Part shown: positions 16,152 through 25,259 of the stretch, piece after piece
Layout of the letters: each line of letters opens with the position of its first letter
How positions within the stretch are numbered: position 1 is the first letter of the stretch
Origin: JAWVZH01 sp033722295
GTDB lineage: Bacteria; Bacteroidota; Bacteroidia; Chitinophagales; Saprospiraceae
Direction of reading: 5' to 3'
Assembly (NCBI GenBank): GCA_033722295.1
Contig: JAWVZH010000014.1
Location: 1-32,085, forward strand
Length of the DNA stretch: 32,085 nucleotides
Translations under genes and position numbers: made by a program
Notes under the pieces: model-generated
Seen by the model: only the letters and a program-made list of their open reading frames with translations
Told to the model about the DNA's origin: nothing
Database searches by the model: none

Positions 16152-16727
16152 TCAAGGTCTGTAGCGTTTTGACCACTCGAAATAGCCATAGATGGCCACC
16201 AGTGTATAAATCATTGTTAGGACGACATAGAACCAGGCTCCCTGACTTCCATAAATGTACAGATAAGTAAGGTCTATAATTATCCAGTATATCCAATTGG
16301 ACAGCACGCGCCGGACCATAAGCCAGGTAGCAAAAACGGCCATAACCGAGGTAGTCATATCAATATATGGGAGATTGGCCTCAGTCCATTTATTCAGAAC
16401 CCAGCCCAATATGATCGACAGTAACAACAATAATAGGATATATCCAATATGCCACGAAAGAGATTTCCTGACAATGATGAGACGACCGCTTTTATCTGTT
16501 TTGCCCCATTCGAAAAGTGCATATCCCCCCATCAATACATAAAAGATCTGGAGCAAGCCATCAGCGAAAAGCCCGTATCTCGTAAAATCCTCAAAAGCAA
16601 TGATTGCACAGCTCGCTATTCCGAAGTACCATGCGTAATAATTGGTCCTGCTGGCCAGTATAACATAGACAACACCGAATACCAGTGCCAGACTACCTAG
16701 AATACCGAGTTCAAGGAAATTTTCCAT
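16152..16727 (-). CDS. pnuC: PnuC-family vitamin transporter (nicotinamide riboside type)
   Basis: This 191-residue protein has seven predicted membrane helices and PnuC features: NYYAWYFGIASC near residue 29, WGKTDKSG between helices, and the substrate-site region NWIYWIIIDLTYLYIY followed by an FEWSK C-terminal motif. PnuC facilitates uptake of nicotinamide riboside as an NAD precursor; close relatives carry thiamine (PnuT) or riboflavin. No TPP riboswitch is visible upstream, so a thiamine role has no regulatory support. It overlaps the DUF1573 stop as TAATG and lies upstream of the nqr promoter. Confidence 0.88.
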   Translation of the reverse strand: MENFLELGILGSLALVFGVVYVILASRTNYYAWYFGIASCAIIAFEDFTRYGLFADGLLQIFYVLMGGYALFEWGKTDKSGRLIIVRKSLSWHIGYILLLLLLSIILGWVLNKWTEANLPYIDMTTSVMAVFATWLMVRRVLSNWIYWIIIDLTYLYIYGSQGAWFYVVLTMIYTLVAIYGYFEWSKRYRP

Positions 16728-17197
16728 TAATGATCTCCAGGTACGACGTTTGCCTTGAACCTTGCTATCACCAGGATCGGGTCAGTATTGGCGATCACAT
16801 CAACATCGATCAAGACCTGTCCATCCTTCGTTGATGAGTCGAAAACTACCGGAATTTCTCCCTTTTCACCTGGGGGGATCGGTTGCCGCGGCCAGTCTAC
16901 CTCGGTGCATGTGCAGGCCGACACTATATCTATCTTAAGATCCGCACTTCCCGTATTCGTAAAGGTGAAGCTGTGTTCTCGCTTCTCACCCTTCTTGATA
17001 GTACCAAAATCATGAATCGGCTCATCAAAGGTAAGGACTGGCACGCCCTGTAGAGTTTGATCACCCATTTGTATGGTGATCTCATGAGCATAGTCAATGC
17101 TTTGGAACATCGGCGGAACAGGACTCTTGGCCAGCACAAGGTATAGCATGATGAATGCACCTATGAATGACAGGTCATATAGTCTATTCATTCTCAT
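16727..17197 (-). CDS. DUF1573 (ASPM/HYDIN-like Ig fold) secreted or membrane-anchored protein
   Basis: The 156-residue protein has a single hydrophobic N-terminal segment (about residues 8-24) acting as anchor or uncleaved signal. One immunoglobulin-like DUF1573 domain follows, with the typical FGTIKKGEKREHSFTFTNTG, a SACTCTEVDWPRQPIPPGE block and a C-terminal VIANTDP strand. The Cys-Thr-Cys motif is characteristic of the family in Bacteroidota. Its function is not known. It is translationally coupled to pnuC and lies 18 bases after the OmpA/PD40 gene. Confidence 0.88.
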   Translation of the reverse strand: MRMNRLYDLSFIGAFIMLYLVLAKSPVPPMFQSIDYAHEITIQMGDQTLQGVPVLTFDEPIHDFGTIKKGEKREHSFTFTNTGSADLKIDIVSACTCTEVDWPRQPIPPGEKGEIPVVFDSSTKDGQVLIDVDVIANTDPILVIARFKANVVPGDH

Positions 17198-17215
17198 GAA
17201 AATGATAACTCTATC

Positions 17216-19261
17216 CTACTTTTTTCTATTGCTCTCGGGTTGAACCTTTTTCTTGATCTCGATCGAGGTTGGGCCTGCGATGATCTTGAATTCGGTTCTT
17301 CTGTTGTACTGATGTTCCAATTCAGAACATTGCACACCATTCTCACATTCATTCAGGATCTGTTCTTCACCATAACCAACAGCCTCGATGCGCTCTGGAT
17401 CGATCCCTCTTTCCACAAGCCAGTTCTTGGCTGACTGTGCACGACGCTCAGATAATTGTTGATTGTAAAGATCGCTACCTCGGCTGTCGGTATGAGATGA
17501 CAGCTCTATGACCATTTCAGGATATTCTCTGAGATATCCAAGCAGGTCAGTAAGGTCCTTTTCTGCTTCCGGAAGAATCTTATCATCGTCAAAGTCATAA
17601 TAGATCCTATTGAGTCGGATCGGTTCGTTGATAGTAACAATGACCACATCAGGTTCTTTCTTCCTCAAGACGAACTCCTTGTTATAGGTGTAGTCATCTA
17701 CCTTACCCACAGTGTTGATCTCTGCCTCTGCCGGATAATAACCGTCCTTTTTAACCACAATGCGATAGGCATTGTCCGGATCTAATTGGAAGGTCATCTG
17801 ATTGGTTTCACCTGAGTTTTCCTCGGCTATTTGCTTGCCTCCCGATGACAGGTCATACATTTCACCCTCTGACTCCATTAGCTCATTACCTTCGTCATCG
17901 ATCACGGTTGCAATGACATCGATAATGATATCTCTCTTTTTAACCGTCCAAATGTCATCACAGCAAGTTTTGCTGCCGACACTCCTCGTGGTAGTACCCG
18001 GCCGGTTGGATACGAGAAAGCCTTTACTGCCTTCTACATTGAGGGTATAATAAATATCGTCACAGGTTGAATTATAGGCCAATCCCATGTTCTCTGGCTC
18101 ACTCCATGATGAGCCATCCCAGGTAGACGAATAAATGTCGTATCCTCCTATAGTCGGTAAACCGTCAGAACTAAAATAAAGTATCCCATCACGATAAAAG
18201 GGGGTGATCTCATCTCCGATCGTATTGATCTCTTCTCCCAAATTGGTAGGCAAGCTATAAGTGCTTCCCCCCTCATACGTAGAATAGTAGAGGTCATAAC
18301 CACCTTTCCCTCCTTCCATATTAGAAGAAAAGAATAGTACTTCGTTGCCATAAAGTTCACCGACGACAGGATGTCTCACTATATATTCTCCATTAACGCC
18401 CTCCAATTCCTGAGCAGCTCCCCATCCTGAGCCCGTGCGCTCACTTAAATAGGCCTTGCTTTCTACAATTTCATGTCCGTCCAGAATGGTTCTGGTAAAG
18501 TACATTCTTGACCCATCAGGTGAAAGAGAGACATTGGTGGTATGAAATTCAGGACGATTTACATTTTCACCGAGAGCCACTGGGTCCTGCCAGTCTGCCC
18601 GGCGTCTTTCATTTTCTTCGGGTACCGCCATGTATATTTGGCTGTAATATCCCTCTGCTTTATCGTCAAGTACGATCACCTCATCAGACCTTATGGTGGA
18701 AAAGAACATCTTTCCATCCCGATCCAGATAAGGAGAAGCCTCCAGGAAGCGGCCATTGATGGGGCGGCCTGTATTTTCCACTGAAATGGAAACATCTTCC
18801 TCCATGGCTGAGGCCAATTGCATACCGATGATTTCCGTTCGTGCCTTTTCCTTGAGCTCTTCATTATCACTTCGTTCCAGGAAGTAATTGAACTCCTCCA
18901 TAGCGTCTTCATATTCTCCTCGCATCTTCATAACTCTCGCATAGTCAAATCTCGAATCAAGGTATGTATCATTCCTGTCTCTTCTCAAAACCCTTCGATA
19001 CCAGATCGATGCTCTCCTGTAGTCTTTCAGCAGATAATTGAGGTCGGCTATCTTTAAAGCGATCTCAGGTTGCCGTTGTTGCTCGAATGCTTTGTTGTAG
19101 TACTCTCTGGCGTTGTAATATTCATGCTTGGCCATTTGCTCCTCGGCAGTTTCCAGGTTTTTTTCAAAAGTGGAATTGTCGATGGGTTGTGCCTGTAGCC
19201 CACAGGATATGAGAAGAGTGAATACTGAAAAAAGTATTTTAGAAATATTCATTCGGATCAT
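17216..19261 (-). CDS. OmpA-family protein with TPR and PD40 (WD40-like) repeats
   Basis: The 681-residue outer-membrane-associated protein begins with a signal peptide ending LQAQ near residue 25. Tetratricopeptide-like repeats follow (about 30-150), then a beta-propeller of PD40-type strands (about 170-410; SPDGSRMYFTR, FFSSNMEGGKGGYDLYYS, YFSSDGLPTIGGYDIY). A carboxypeptidase-regulatory-like beta domain comes next (about 445-520), and a C-terminal OmpA peptidoglycan-binding domain (about 550-660; YYDFDDDKI, SSHTDSRGS, NRRTEFKI). This is the layout of proteins that pair with PorP/SprF in type IX secretion and gliding. It lies 3 bases after the PorP/SprF gene. A second ATG at 19252 is equally possible. 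Confidence 0.92.
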   Translation of the reverse strand: MIRMNISKILFSVFTLLISCGLQAQPIDNSTFEKNLETAEEQMAKHEYYNAREYYNKAFEQQRQPEIALKIADLNYLLKDYRRASIWYRRVLRRDRNDTYLDSRFDYARVMKMRGEYEDAMEEFNYFLERSDNEELKEKARTEIIGMQLASAMEEDVSISVENTGRPINGRFLEASPYLDRDGKMFFSTIRSDEVIVLDDKAEGYYSQIYMAVPEENERRRADWQDPVALGENVNRPEFHTTNVSLSPDGSRMYFTRTILDGHEIVESKAYLSERTGSGWGAAQELEGVNGEYIVRHPVVGELYGNEVLFFSSNMEGGKGGYDLYYSTYEGGSTYSLPTNLGEEINTIGDEITPFYRDGILYFSSDGLPTIGGYDIYSSTWDGSSWSEPENMGLAYNSTCDDIYYTLNVEGSKGFLVSNRPGTTTRSVGSKTCCDDIWTVKKRDIIIDVIATVIDDEGNELMESEGEMYDLSSGGKQIAEENSGETNQMTFQLDPDNAYRIVVKKDGYYPAEAEINTVGKVDDYTYNKEFVLRKKEPDVVIVTINEPIRLNRIYYDFDDDKILPEAEKDLTDLLGYLREYPEMVIELSSHTDSRGSDLYNQQLSERRAQSAKNWLVERGIDPERIEAVGYGEEQILNECENGVQCSELEHQYNRRTEFKIIAGPTSIEIKKKVQPESNRKK

Positions 19262-19264
19262 TCT

Positions 19265-20257
19265 TTAAAATCTTGGACAGAATAATGTCGGTTTCGGATC
19301 AGGTTTTTTATAAATCTTGGCAATATAACTCGCTGCAAATTCAACTGCTCCAGGTCTTGAGTTCGAACCACCTGCCAGACTCGTAAGGGCCAGGTCATAT
19401 CCAAAGCCCGCTTTGAAATCTCCCCAATCAAGGCCAAACAGTATTTCCAGCGCATCAAGATCATTGATCCTGTAGCCCAGACCCATATTGAGGTCGATCA
19501 TTTTTTCCTGATCAACCTGGAAGCCAACCATACCTTGTAAAGCGATCTGATTGGCCGTTCCCATACCTTTATATAATACGGACGGAGTCACGGTAAAAGT
19601 TTCCGTTATGTAATTTTTTACCCTGGCATGAAAGTCATATCGCAGGGGAAGTTCTGCCGTATTTTGCCTAAGGTTATAATCCGGTCCGGTAAGATGGAAT
19701 CCGGCAACGCCGACCTCAAGAAGTGACATCTCTCCGAGGGGAGTTCGCAGCATCAGTCCTGCATTGAGATCAAAAAAGTTCCTGTTATCGTTCTCTGAAG
19801 GCAATGTCTCATCATCAATAAGCTTCTTAGCACCCTCATTAACCAATCTTCGGGACATTGTCCCCCCCTGGACTCCTAAGGTCAGAATGGCATCACCCTC
19901 TTTATCGAGAGCAAAGTGATATGCTACGCTTCCCAGAAACGATCCAAAGGTCAGTTCCAGGTCGCCTGCCTCATCCTGGAAAATATTGGCCCCCACGCCA
20001 ACCCAATCCTTGTCACGAAAACCCTTAATGATGGGAGCATCTATATATAGATTCGGAGTTTTGAAGGCAGTGAAATTATCCACATTAAAAAATTGTGATC
20101 TATAAAGCGCCCCGATCCTGAATGAACCGTAAAAAGCACCTGTGAGAGCGGGATTAAGTGTAACAGGCGCCAAATTGTACTGGGTAAAATGGATGTCCTG
20201 ACCTCTACCGATGAAAAAGATAAAGATGAAGGGTATAAGTGTATAGATTCGTCTCAT
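19265..20257 (-). CDS. PorP/SprF family type IX secretion outer-membrane protein
   Basis: The 330-residue beta-barrel protein has a signal peptide ending near GRG-Q and the family's start of the mature chain (QDIHFTQYNLAPVTLNPALTGAF). The remaining sequence is amphipathic barrel strands, with the C-terminal strand ending in CPRF. PorP/SprF proteins bind type-B C-terminal domains of secreted adhesins such as SprB and connect to PorE-like OmpA proteins. The adjacent OmpA/PD40 gene fits that pairing. No SprB-like giant adhesin is in the window. A weak TATCTTTC box lies on the minus strand at 20299-20292. Confidence 0.92.
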   Translation of the reverse strand: MRRIYTLIPFIFIFFIGRGQDIHFTQYNLAPVTLNPALTGAFYGSFRIGALYRSQFFNVDNFTAFKTPNLYIDAPIIKGFRDKDWVGVGANIFQDEAGDLELTFGSFLGSVAYHFALDKEGDAILTLGVQGGTMSRRLVNEGAKKLIDDETLPSENDNRNFFDLNAGLMLRTPLGEMSLLEVGVAGFHLTGPDYNLRQNTAELPLRYDFHARVKNYITETFTVTPSVLYKGMGTANQIALQGMVGFQVDQEKMIDLNMGLGYRINDLDALEILFGLDWGDFKAGFGYDLALTSLAGGSNSRPGAVEFAASYIAKIYKKPDPKPTLFCPRF

Positions 20258-20373
20258 GATATCGATGTAATCAGTTAAATATAGACTTTGCGAAAGATAT
20301 ACTTTTTTTGATACTTACTATAACGGGTATATATCAGTATATGTTAAAGTGATTACCTGTAGACATATCGCAC

Positions 20374-20381
20374 TATATTTG
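20374..20381 (+). promoter_or_regulatory. TAnnTTTG promoter box upstream of the DUF2279 gene
   Basis: TATATTTG is an exact match to the Bacteroidota -7 box. It would start transcription near 20388, giving about 17 bases of leader before the proposed ATT start. No convincing -33 TTTG is seen. Confidence 0.5.
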
Positions 20382-20404
20382 ATAAAACCAGCTAAAACAG
20401 ACCC

Positions 20405-21364
20405 ATTAGAAAATATAGCTTCATAGTATTGGTTTCCATCTTGCTTTGTCAACATACTCTACCAGCTCAATGGCTAGTGCCGGCCGATACTTTAAACTCA
20501 CAACGCTTATACACTGGCCTGGGAATAGCGGCTATAACGTACGGTACGTTCACTCTGGGTCTGAACTATGCGTGGTATGCAGATCATGATAGAAGTCGCT
20601 TCCACCTGTTCAATGACAGCGGTGAATGGATGGACATGGACAAATTCGGACATGCCTACAGCAGTTACTTTCAAAGTCAATTGGTATTTCACGGAGCTCG
20701 ATGGACGGGATTGGATGAACGCAGAAGTCTCTGGACAGGCATTAGTACTTCTTTGTTATTCCAGTCGACCATCGAGGTGATGGACGGGTTTTCTGACAAG
20801 TGGGGATTCTCCATACCCGATATGGCGTTCAATTTAGGTGGCGTAGCACTGTTTGGACTCCAGCAACAATTCTGGCATGAACAGCGAATTATTTTAAAGA
20901 TGTCCTCATTCCCCCGATCATATTCTGATGAAATAGTAAAGTCAGACCAAAACATGACGGAGTACCTGTCTGACAGAGCGACTGATCTTTATGGCCGGGG
21001 ATTCAGTACCCGGCTATTGAAAGATTATAATGCCCAAACGGTCTGGTTGTCCGTCAATCCACGTTCCTTCATGAGTGAAGCCTCTTGGTTGCCTCCATGG
21101 CTCAATCTTGCGCTGGGAGTCGGTGCCGAGAATCTGTATGGTGGATTCGAGAATTCCTGGGCCAATGAACTGGGCACCTTCACTACCGATCGTCCCAGAT
21201 ATCGACAATACTTCTTATCAATGGATATAGATCTTACGCGGATAAAAACCAATGACCCTTTTCTAAAAAGCTTGCTGAGACTCCTCAATATTATCAAAGT
21301 ACCGTTCCCCACTCTGGAATACAACCCGGAGGAAGGTCTGATCGGGCATTGGGTGCATTTTTAG
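20405..21364 (+). CDS. DUF2279 (YfiM-like) exported protein, apparent ATT start
   Basis: The protein matches the DUF2279 family: DKFGHAYSSYFQSQL near residue 79, ERRSLWTGISTSLLFQSTIEVMDGFS near residue 108, and a GFSIPDMAFNLGG block follow the usual order. Its function is unknown; it is probably located in the envelope. The frame has no ATG or GTG at its 5' end. Starting at ATT 20405 yields (M)RKYSFIVLVSILL ending LPAQ, a textbook signal peptide with a basic n-region. The next candidate, TTG at 20429, would discard the basic residues. A TAA 12 bases upstream of the ATT rules out a longer form. Palindrome copy 3 follows the stop. Confidence 0.8.
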   Translation: MRKYSFIVLVSILLCQHTLPAQWLVPADTLNSQRLYTGLGIAAITYGTFTLGLNYAWYADHDRSRFHLFNDSGEWMDMDKFGHAYSSYFQSQLVFHGARWTGLDERRSLWTGISTSLLFQSTIEVMDGFSDKWGFSIPDMAFNLGGVALFGLQQQFWHEQRIILKMSSFPRSYSDEIVKSDQNMTEYLSDRATDLYGRGFSTRLLKDYNAQTVWLSVNPRSFMSEASWLPPWLNLALGVGAENLYGGFENSWANELGTFTTDRPRYRQYFLSMDIDLTRIKTNDPFLKSLLRLLNIIKVPFPTLEYNPEEGLIGHWVHF

Positions 21365-21371
21365 TTTAAAT

Positions 21372-21400
21372 GTTAAAGTAACCCCGGGGGTCGCTTTAAC
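21372..21400. repeat. 29-bp palindromic element, copy 3, after the DUF2279 gene
   Basis: The palindrome GTTAAAGTAACCCC-G-GGGGTCGCTTTAAC has 12 Watson-Crick pairs and one G-T pair of 14 possible. It starts 7 bases after the TAG stop and is followed by gtttcctt. It is the inverted counterpart of copy 2 (27 of 29 bases). It is a candidate bidirectional terminator between the convergent DUF2279 and uvrA genes. Confidence 0.85.
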
Positions 21401-21517
21401 GTTTCCTTAACATTTAGCGAACTCTAACTGCGACTCACTCAACGCTATAATGCCCACTAAGCCTTTGATAATCTTATAGTTATAGAACAAAAAGGTTGTG
21501 ATGGTCAAGATGGTGGA

Positions 21518-21540
21518 AAATCGACCCCGGGGGTCGATTT
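21518..21540. repeat. 23-bp perfect palindromic element, copy 4, after uvrA
   Basis: AAATCGACCCC and GGGGTCGATTT form perfect 11-bp arms around a central G. On the minus strand the element begins 6 bases after the uvrA TAG stop (21547-21549), preceded by aatgtt as in copies 2 and 3. It lies about 118 bases from copy 3, and the two bracket the intergenic region of this convergent gene pair. Confidence 0.85.
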
Positions 21541-21546
21541 AACATT

Positions 21547-24357
21547 CTACCCCAATTTACCCCTCAAAAACTCCGCGGTCGCACTCTCTTTCTCACCTAA
21601 TATTCCCTCCGGCGCGCCTTCGTATAACAATCGTCCGCCGTGCTTCCCACCGCCCGGTCCCAGATCAATCAGCCAATCGGCATTCTTGATTACATCAAGA
21701 TTATGCTCTATCACGATGACCGAATGCCCATTTTCAATCAGTGCATTCATGGCATAAAGAAGTTTATTCACATCATGAAAATGTAATCCTGTTGTGGGTT
21801 CATCGAAAATGAACAGAACATGCCCTATACTCTGTCCGGCATTAAGAAAACTCGCCAGCTTGACACGTTGTGCCTCACCACCCGATAAAGTACTGCTCGA
21901 TTGTCCAAGCTTGATATAACCGAGGCCCACATCATGGAGCGGTTTGATCTTATTATATATGTCCTTTTCGCCTTCGAAGAACTCGATGGCTTCTTCTATC
22001 GTCATATCCAGGACGTCAAAGATGTTCTTACCGTTATACTTGACATCGAGTACCTCTTTTTTAAAGCGCTTACCTTTACATTCATCACACAGGAGCTTGA
22101 CATCAGCCAAAAATTGCATCTCAACTACAATCTCTCCTTCACCTTTGCATGTCTCACATCTACCTCCGTCGACGTTAAACGAAAAGTGCTTGGGATCATA
22201 GCCCCTTATTTTCGATAGCTGCTGTTTGGTAAACAGCTTCCTGATGGCATCATAAGCCTTGACATATGTTACTGGATTGGATCGTGAAGATTTTCCAATA
22301 GGGCTTTGACTTACATATTCCAACTGATCCACCGCATTGAGGTCTCCAGACAGCCCTTCATGAGCGCCGATCTGCTTCGTCGACGCTTCTCCCAGGTGTT
22401 TCAACATAGACCTGTAAAAGACATCACGCACCAATGTTGACTTCCCTGATCCAGAAACTCCAGTGACCACAACGAGCATATTCAAAGGAAATGTCACATC
22501 AAAGCTCTGTAAATTATGAGCTTCAGCCTTTTTAATAATGATCTTGTTTATCGGTGATCGGCGTATGTCAGAAACTTCAATTTCTTTACGACCTGTCAGA
22601 TAATCAGCAGTAAGGGTATTGGAGGTTTTGATAAGCTGATCACTCGGTCCTGCAAAGACCAGCTCTCCTCCATGAGTGCCTGCCATCGGACCGATATCAA
22701 TTATATAATCTGCCGATCTTATGATCTCCTCCTCATGCTCGACCACCACCACAGTATTTCCAAGATCTCTCAGGGCCTTGAGCACCTCCACGAGCCTGGT
22801 TGTATCTCTCGGGTGCAATCCGATACTGGGTTCGTCCAGTATGTAAAGTGAATTGGTCAAATTGCTTCCCAACAGCCTGGTAAGGTGGATACGTTGGGTC
22901 TCTCCACCACTGAGCGTATTAGACAGCCGGTTGATGGTCAAGTAATCCAAACCAACCTTTTGCATGGTGCCGAGTCGGGTTTTGAGCTCCACAAGTATGC
23001 GGTTGGCCACCTTCTCTTCATAATCGGTCAACTGCAATTGATTAATGATCTCCTCAAGCTCATCAATAGGCAGATCTATCCATTCAGTGATATCATAACC
23101 ATTGATCTTCACATAGGTCGCTTCTTTTCTCAATCTTCCACCATCACACTCGGGACATGTCGTTCTTCCCCGATACCGTGCCAGCATCACCCGATTCTGG
23201 ATCTTATAGGTTTTCTCTCTCAATTCCTCAAAAAAATCATCGATACCCCTGAAATGCTCATTACCAGTCCAGAGCAGTTTTTTTTCAGCCTTGCTAAGTG
23301 ATTTGTAGGGTTGATGTACAGGAAAATCAAACTTGTGCGCCACATCCAAGAAAGCATCCAGCCACCGGCCATATTTCTCACCGGACCAGGCCGCAATGGC
23401 TCCTTCGTATACACTTAGACCCTCTCGTGGAATTACCTTCTTCTCGTCAATACCCATGATCCTGCCGTATCCTTCACACTTCGGACAGGCGCCGTATGAA
23501 TTGTTATAGTTGAACAACTGATGGGTTGGCTCTACAAACTGGATCCCATCGGCTTCGAACTTGTTATTGAACGAAGTAGTATTTCCCTCAATATCAATGA
23601 TGAGCTCTCCATCTCCTTCAAAAAACGCGGTTTGAACCGAATCGGCGATGCGCTTAATGTTCTCAGTATCCTCTTTTTTAACCACGAATCTGTCTACCAG
23701 GATCTCGAGTTCATTGTCGATGAGATAACTAACCTTATCTTCCAGGTGATCTGACTCCTTCTCTAAAAAATCTTCTATACGGACCAGTTCTCCTTTCCAG
23801 CGTACCCGAGTAAACCCCTTCTGAAGCAGCAGATCCATCTCTTTTTGAACTTGCCTGTCCGCATATTTGGAGGCCAGGCGTACAAAGAGATGAACCTTAG
23901 CACCTTCTTTTTTATCCATAATATAGTCCACCACATCCTGAACCTGATACCGCCTTACCTCTTCACCGGACACAGGTGAAAAAGTCCGACCTATCCTGGC
24001 GAACAGAAGACGTAGATAATCATAGATCTCCGTCATGGAACCGACCGTGGAGCGCGCGTTGGATCCACCTTTTGCCTGTTCGATAGCAATAGCGGGACTC
24101 AATCCCTTGATAAAGTCCACATCTGGTTTTTTCATCCTCACTAGAAATTGCCGGGCATAGGAAGAGAGACTTTCCACATATCGCCTCTGGCCCTCCGCAT
24201 ATAAAGTATCCATTACAAGTGAGGATTTCCCGGAGCCTGACAATCCGGTCACGACGACCAGTTTTTCCTTGGGGATCTCCACCTCAATATCCTTAAGATT
24301 ATTGGAGCGAGCCCCTTTAACATGGATGGTTTCCTGCAACTTTTTAGTACTTGGCAT
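21547..24357 (-). CDS. uvrA: UvrABC excision repair protein, ATPase subunit A
   Basis: UvrA recognises DNA lesions as a dimer and loads UvrB in nucleotide excision repair. The 936-residue protein is complete. The first Walker A is GLSGSGKSS (39-46 region), with ABC signature LSGGETQRI in the first half, a second Walker A GVSGSGKST, and a second signature LSGGEAQRV. Zinc-module Cys pairs are present in CPKCEGYG, CPECDGG, CETCKGEGE and CDECKGKR. UvrB and UvrC are not nearby, as usual. It is transcribed divergently from the sigma-factor gene across a 214-base spacer and ends next to palindrome copy 4. Confidence 0.98.
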   Translation of the reverse strand: MPSTKKLQETIHVKGARSNNLKDIEVEIPKEKLVVVTGLSGSGKSSLVMDTLYAEGQRRYVESLSSYARQFLVRMKKPDVDFIKGLSPAIAIEQAKGGSNARSTVGSMTEIYDYLRLLFARIGRTFSPVSGEEVRRYQVQDVVDYIMDKKEGAKVHLFVRLASKYADRQVQKEMDLLLQKGFTRVRWKGELVRIEDFLEKESDHLEDKVSYLIDNELEILVDRFVVKKEDTENIKRIADSVQTAFFEGDGELIIDIEGNTTSFNNKFEADGIQFVEPTHQLFNYNNSYGACPKCEGYGRIMGIDEKKVIPREGLSVYEGAIAAWSGEKYGRWLDAFLDVAHKFDFPVHQPYKSLSKAEKKLLWTGNEHFRGIDDFFEELREKTYKIQNRVMLARYRGRTTCPECDGGRLRKEATYVKINGYDITEWIDLPIDELEEIINQLQLTDYEEKVANRILVELKTRLGTMQKVGLDYLTINRLSNTLSGGETQRIHLTRLLGSNLTNSLYILDEPSIGLHPRDTTRLVEVLKALRDLGNTVVVVEHEEEIIRSADYIIDIGPMAGTHGGELVFAGPSDQLIKTSNTLTADYLTGRKEIEVSDIRRSPINKIIIKKAEAHNLQSFDVTFPLNMLVVVTGVSGSGKSTLVRDVFYRSMLKHLGEASTKQIGAHEGLSGDLNAVDQLEYVSQSPIGKSSRSNPVTYVKAYDAIRKLFTKQQLSKIRGYDPKHFSFNVDGGRCETCKGEGEIVVEMQFLADVKLLCDECKGKRFKKEVLDVKYNGKNIFDVLDMTIEEAIEFFEGEKDIYNKIKPLHDVGLGYIKLGQSSSTLSGGEAQRVKLASFLNAGQSIGHVLFIFDEPTTGLHFHDVNKLLYAMNALIENGHSVIVIEHNLDVIKNADWLIDLGPGGGKHGGRLLYEGAPEGILGEKESATAEFLRGKLG

Positions 24358-24483
24358 GAATTTTTGGTCCAGTTGTTGTGTTACGATAACTGTAAAGGAA
24401 TCAACGAAGGTAATGGTTTAGTTAAACTCCTGTTAAGAGAAAAAATTGGTTTGGAGTTTCCATATTCATTGATTTACTTTAGA

Positions 24484-24515
24484 TTTGTAAGATATTCTTT
24501 CACGCAAAATCTTTG
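24484..24515 (+). promoter_or_regulatory. Promoter of the sigma-70-family factor gene
   Basis: TTTG (24484-24487) is followed after 20 bases by AATCTTTG (24508-24515), one mismatch from TAnnTTTG. The expected start near 24522 gives a leader of about 50 bases. The leader ends in aaaaaaggggattgtt before the ATG, a rare visible Shine-Dalgarno-like AGGGG for this phylum. Confidence 0.5.
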
Positions 24516-24571
24516 TCTATAGCATAAACATCTACCTAACTAAGTTTTAAAAACTAAAAAAGGGGATTGTT

Positions 24572-25156
24572 ATGCGTAACGCACTTCAGCTTACAGACAA
24601 AGAGCTTATCACCAATTATTTAGACGGAGATGAAAAGGCTTTTGAGCTTTTGCTTAATCGTCATAAGGATAAGATCTATACGTCCATCTATCTTTTCGTC
24701 AAGGATGACAGTCTGGCTCAGGACATCTTTCAGGATGTTTTTATCAAGATCATTAAAACCCTGAGAAGGGGAAGGTACAATCATGAAGGCAAATTCCTGC
24801 AATGGGCCATGCGGATCGCCTACAATATGTGTGTGGATCATTTCCGCCGCTCAAAACGTAGGACCATGATCCAGCCAACGGATACCTTTGACATTTTTGA
24901 CGTTCTGGAAAATCCTGATCCAAATAAGGAACAAAAGATGATCAAATCCCAGGTACATGACAAGGTGCGTGCGCTTGTGGACAGATTACCGGAAGAACAA
25001 AGAGAAGTGGTCATCTTACGGCATTACGCGGACATGAGCTTCAAGGAGATCGCGGCACTGACCAGGGTCAGTATTAATACAGCTTTGGGAAGAATGCGGT
25101 ATGCATTGATCAATATGCGTAAGATGATCGAAGAACAAAATGTTGTGCTCCAGTAA
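24572..25156 (+). CDS. RNA polymerase sigma-70-family (ECF-like) factor
   Basis: The 194-residue protein has sigma region 2 (about residues 25-95; AQDIFQDVFIKIIKTL, and DNA-melting/-10 contact WAMRIAYNMCVDHFRRSKRR) and region 4 with a helix-turn-helix (about 130-185; LPEEQREVVILRHYADMSFKEIAAL, then SINTALGRMRYALINMRKM). Regions 1 and 3 are absent, as in extracytoplasmic-function factors. There is no adjacent anti-sigma gene or FecR-like partner, so its control is not apparent locally. A strong hairpin follows 100 bases downstream. Confidence 0.93.
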   Translation: MRNALQLTDKELITNYLDGDEKAFELLLNRHKDKIYTSIYLFVKDDSLAQDIFQDVFIKIIKTLRRGRYNHEGKFLQWAMRIAYNMCVDHFRRSKRRTMIQPTDTFDIFDVLENPDPNKEQKMIKSQVHDKVRALVDRLPEEQREVVILRHYADMSFKEIAALTRVSINTALGRMRYALINMRKMIEEQNVVLQ

Positions 25157-25259
25157 TCACTTTCGAATATCAATCCCCTTCAACAGTAAAAGGAGCTGAG
25201 GACAGTGAGCCGTACTGCGGTTGTCCAACAGCCGAAGATAAATCATTCCAAAAGTCGAG

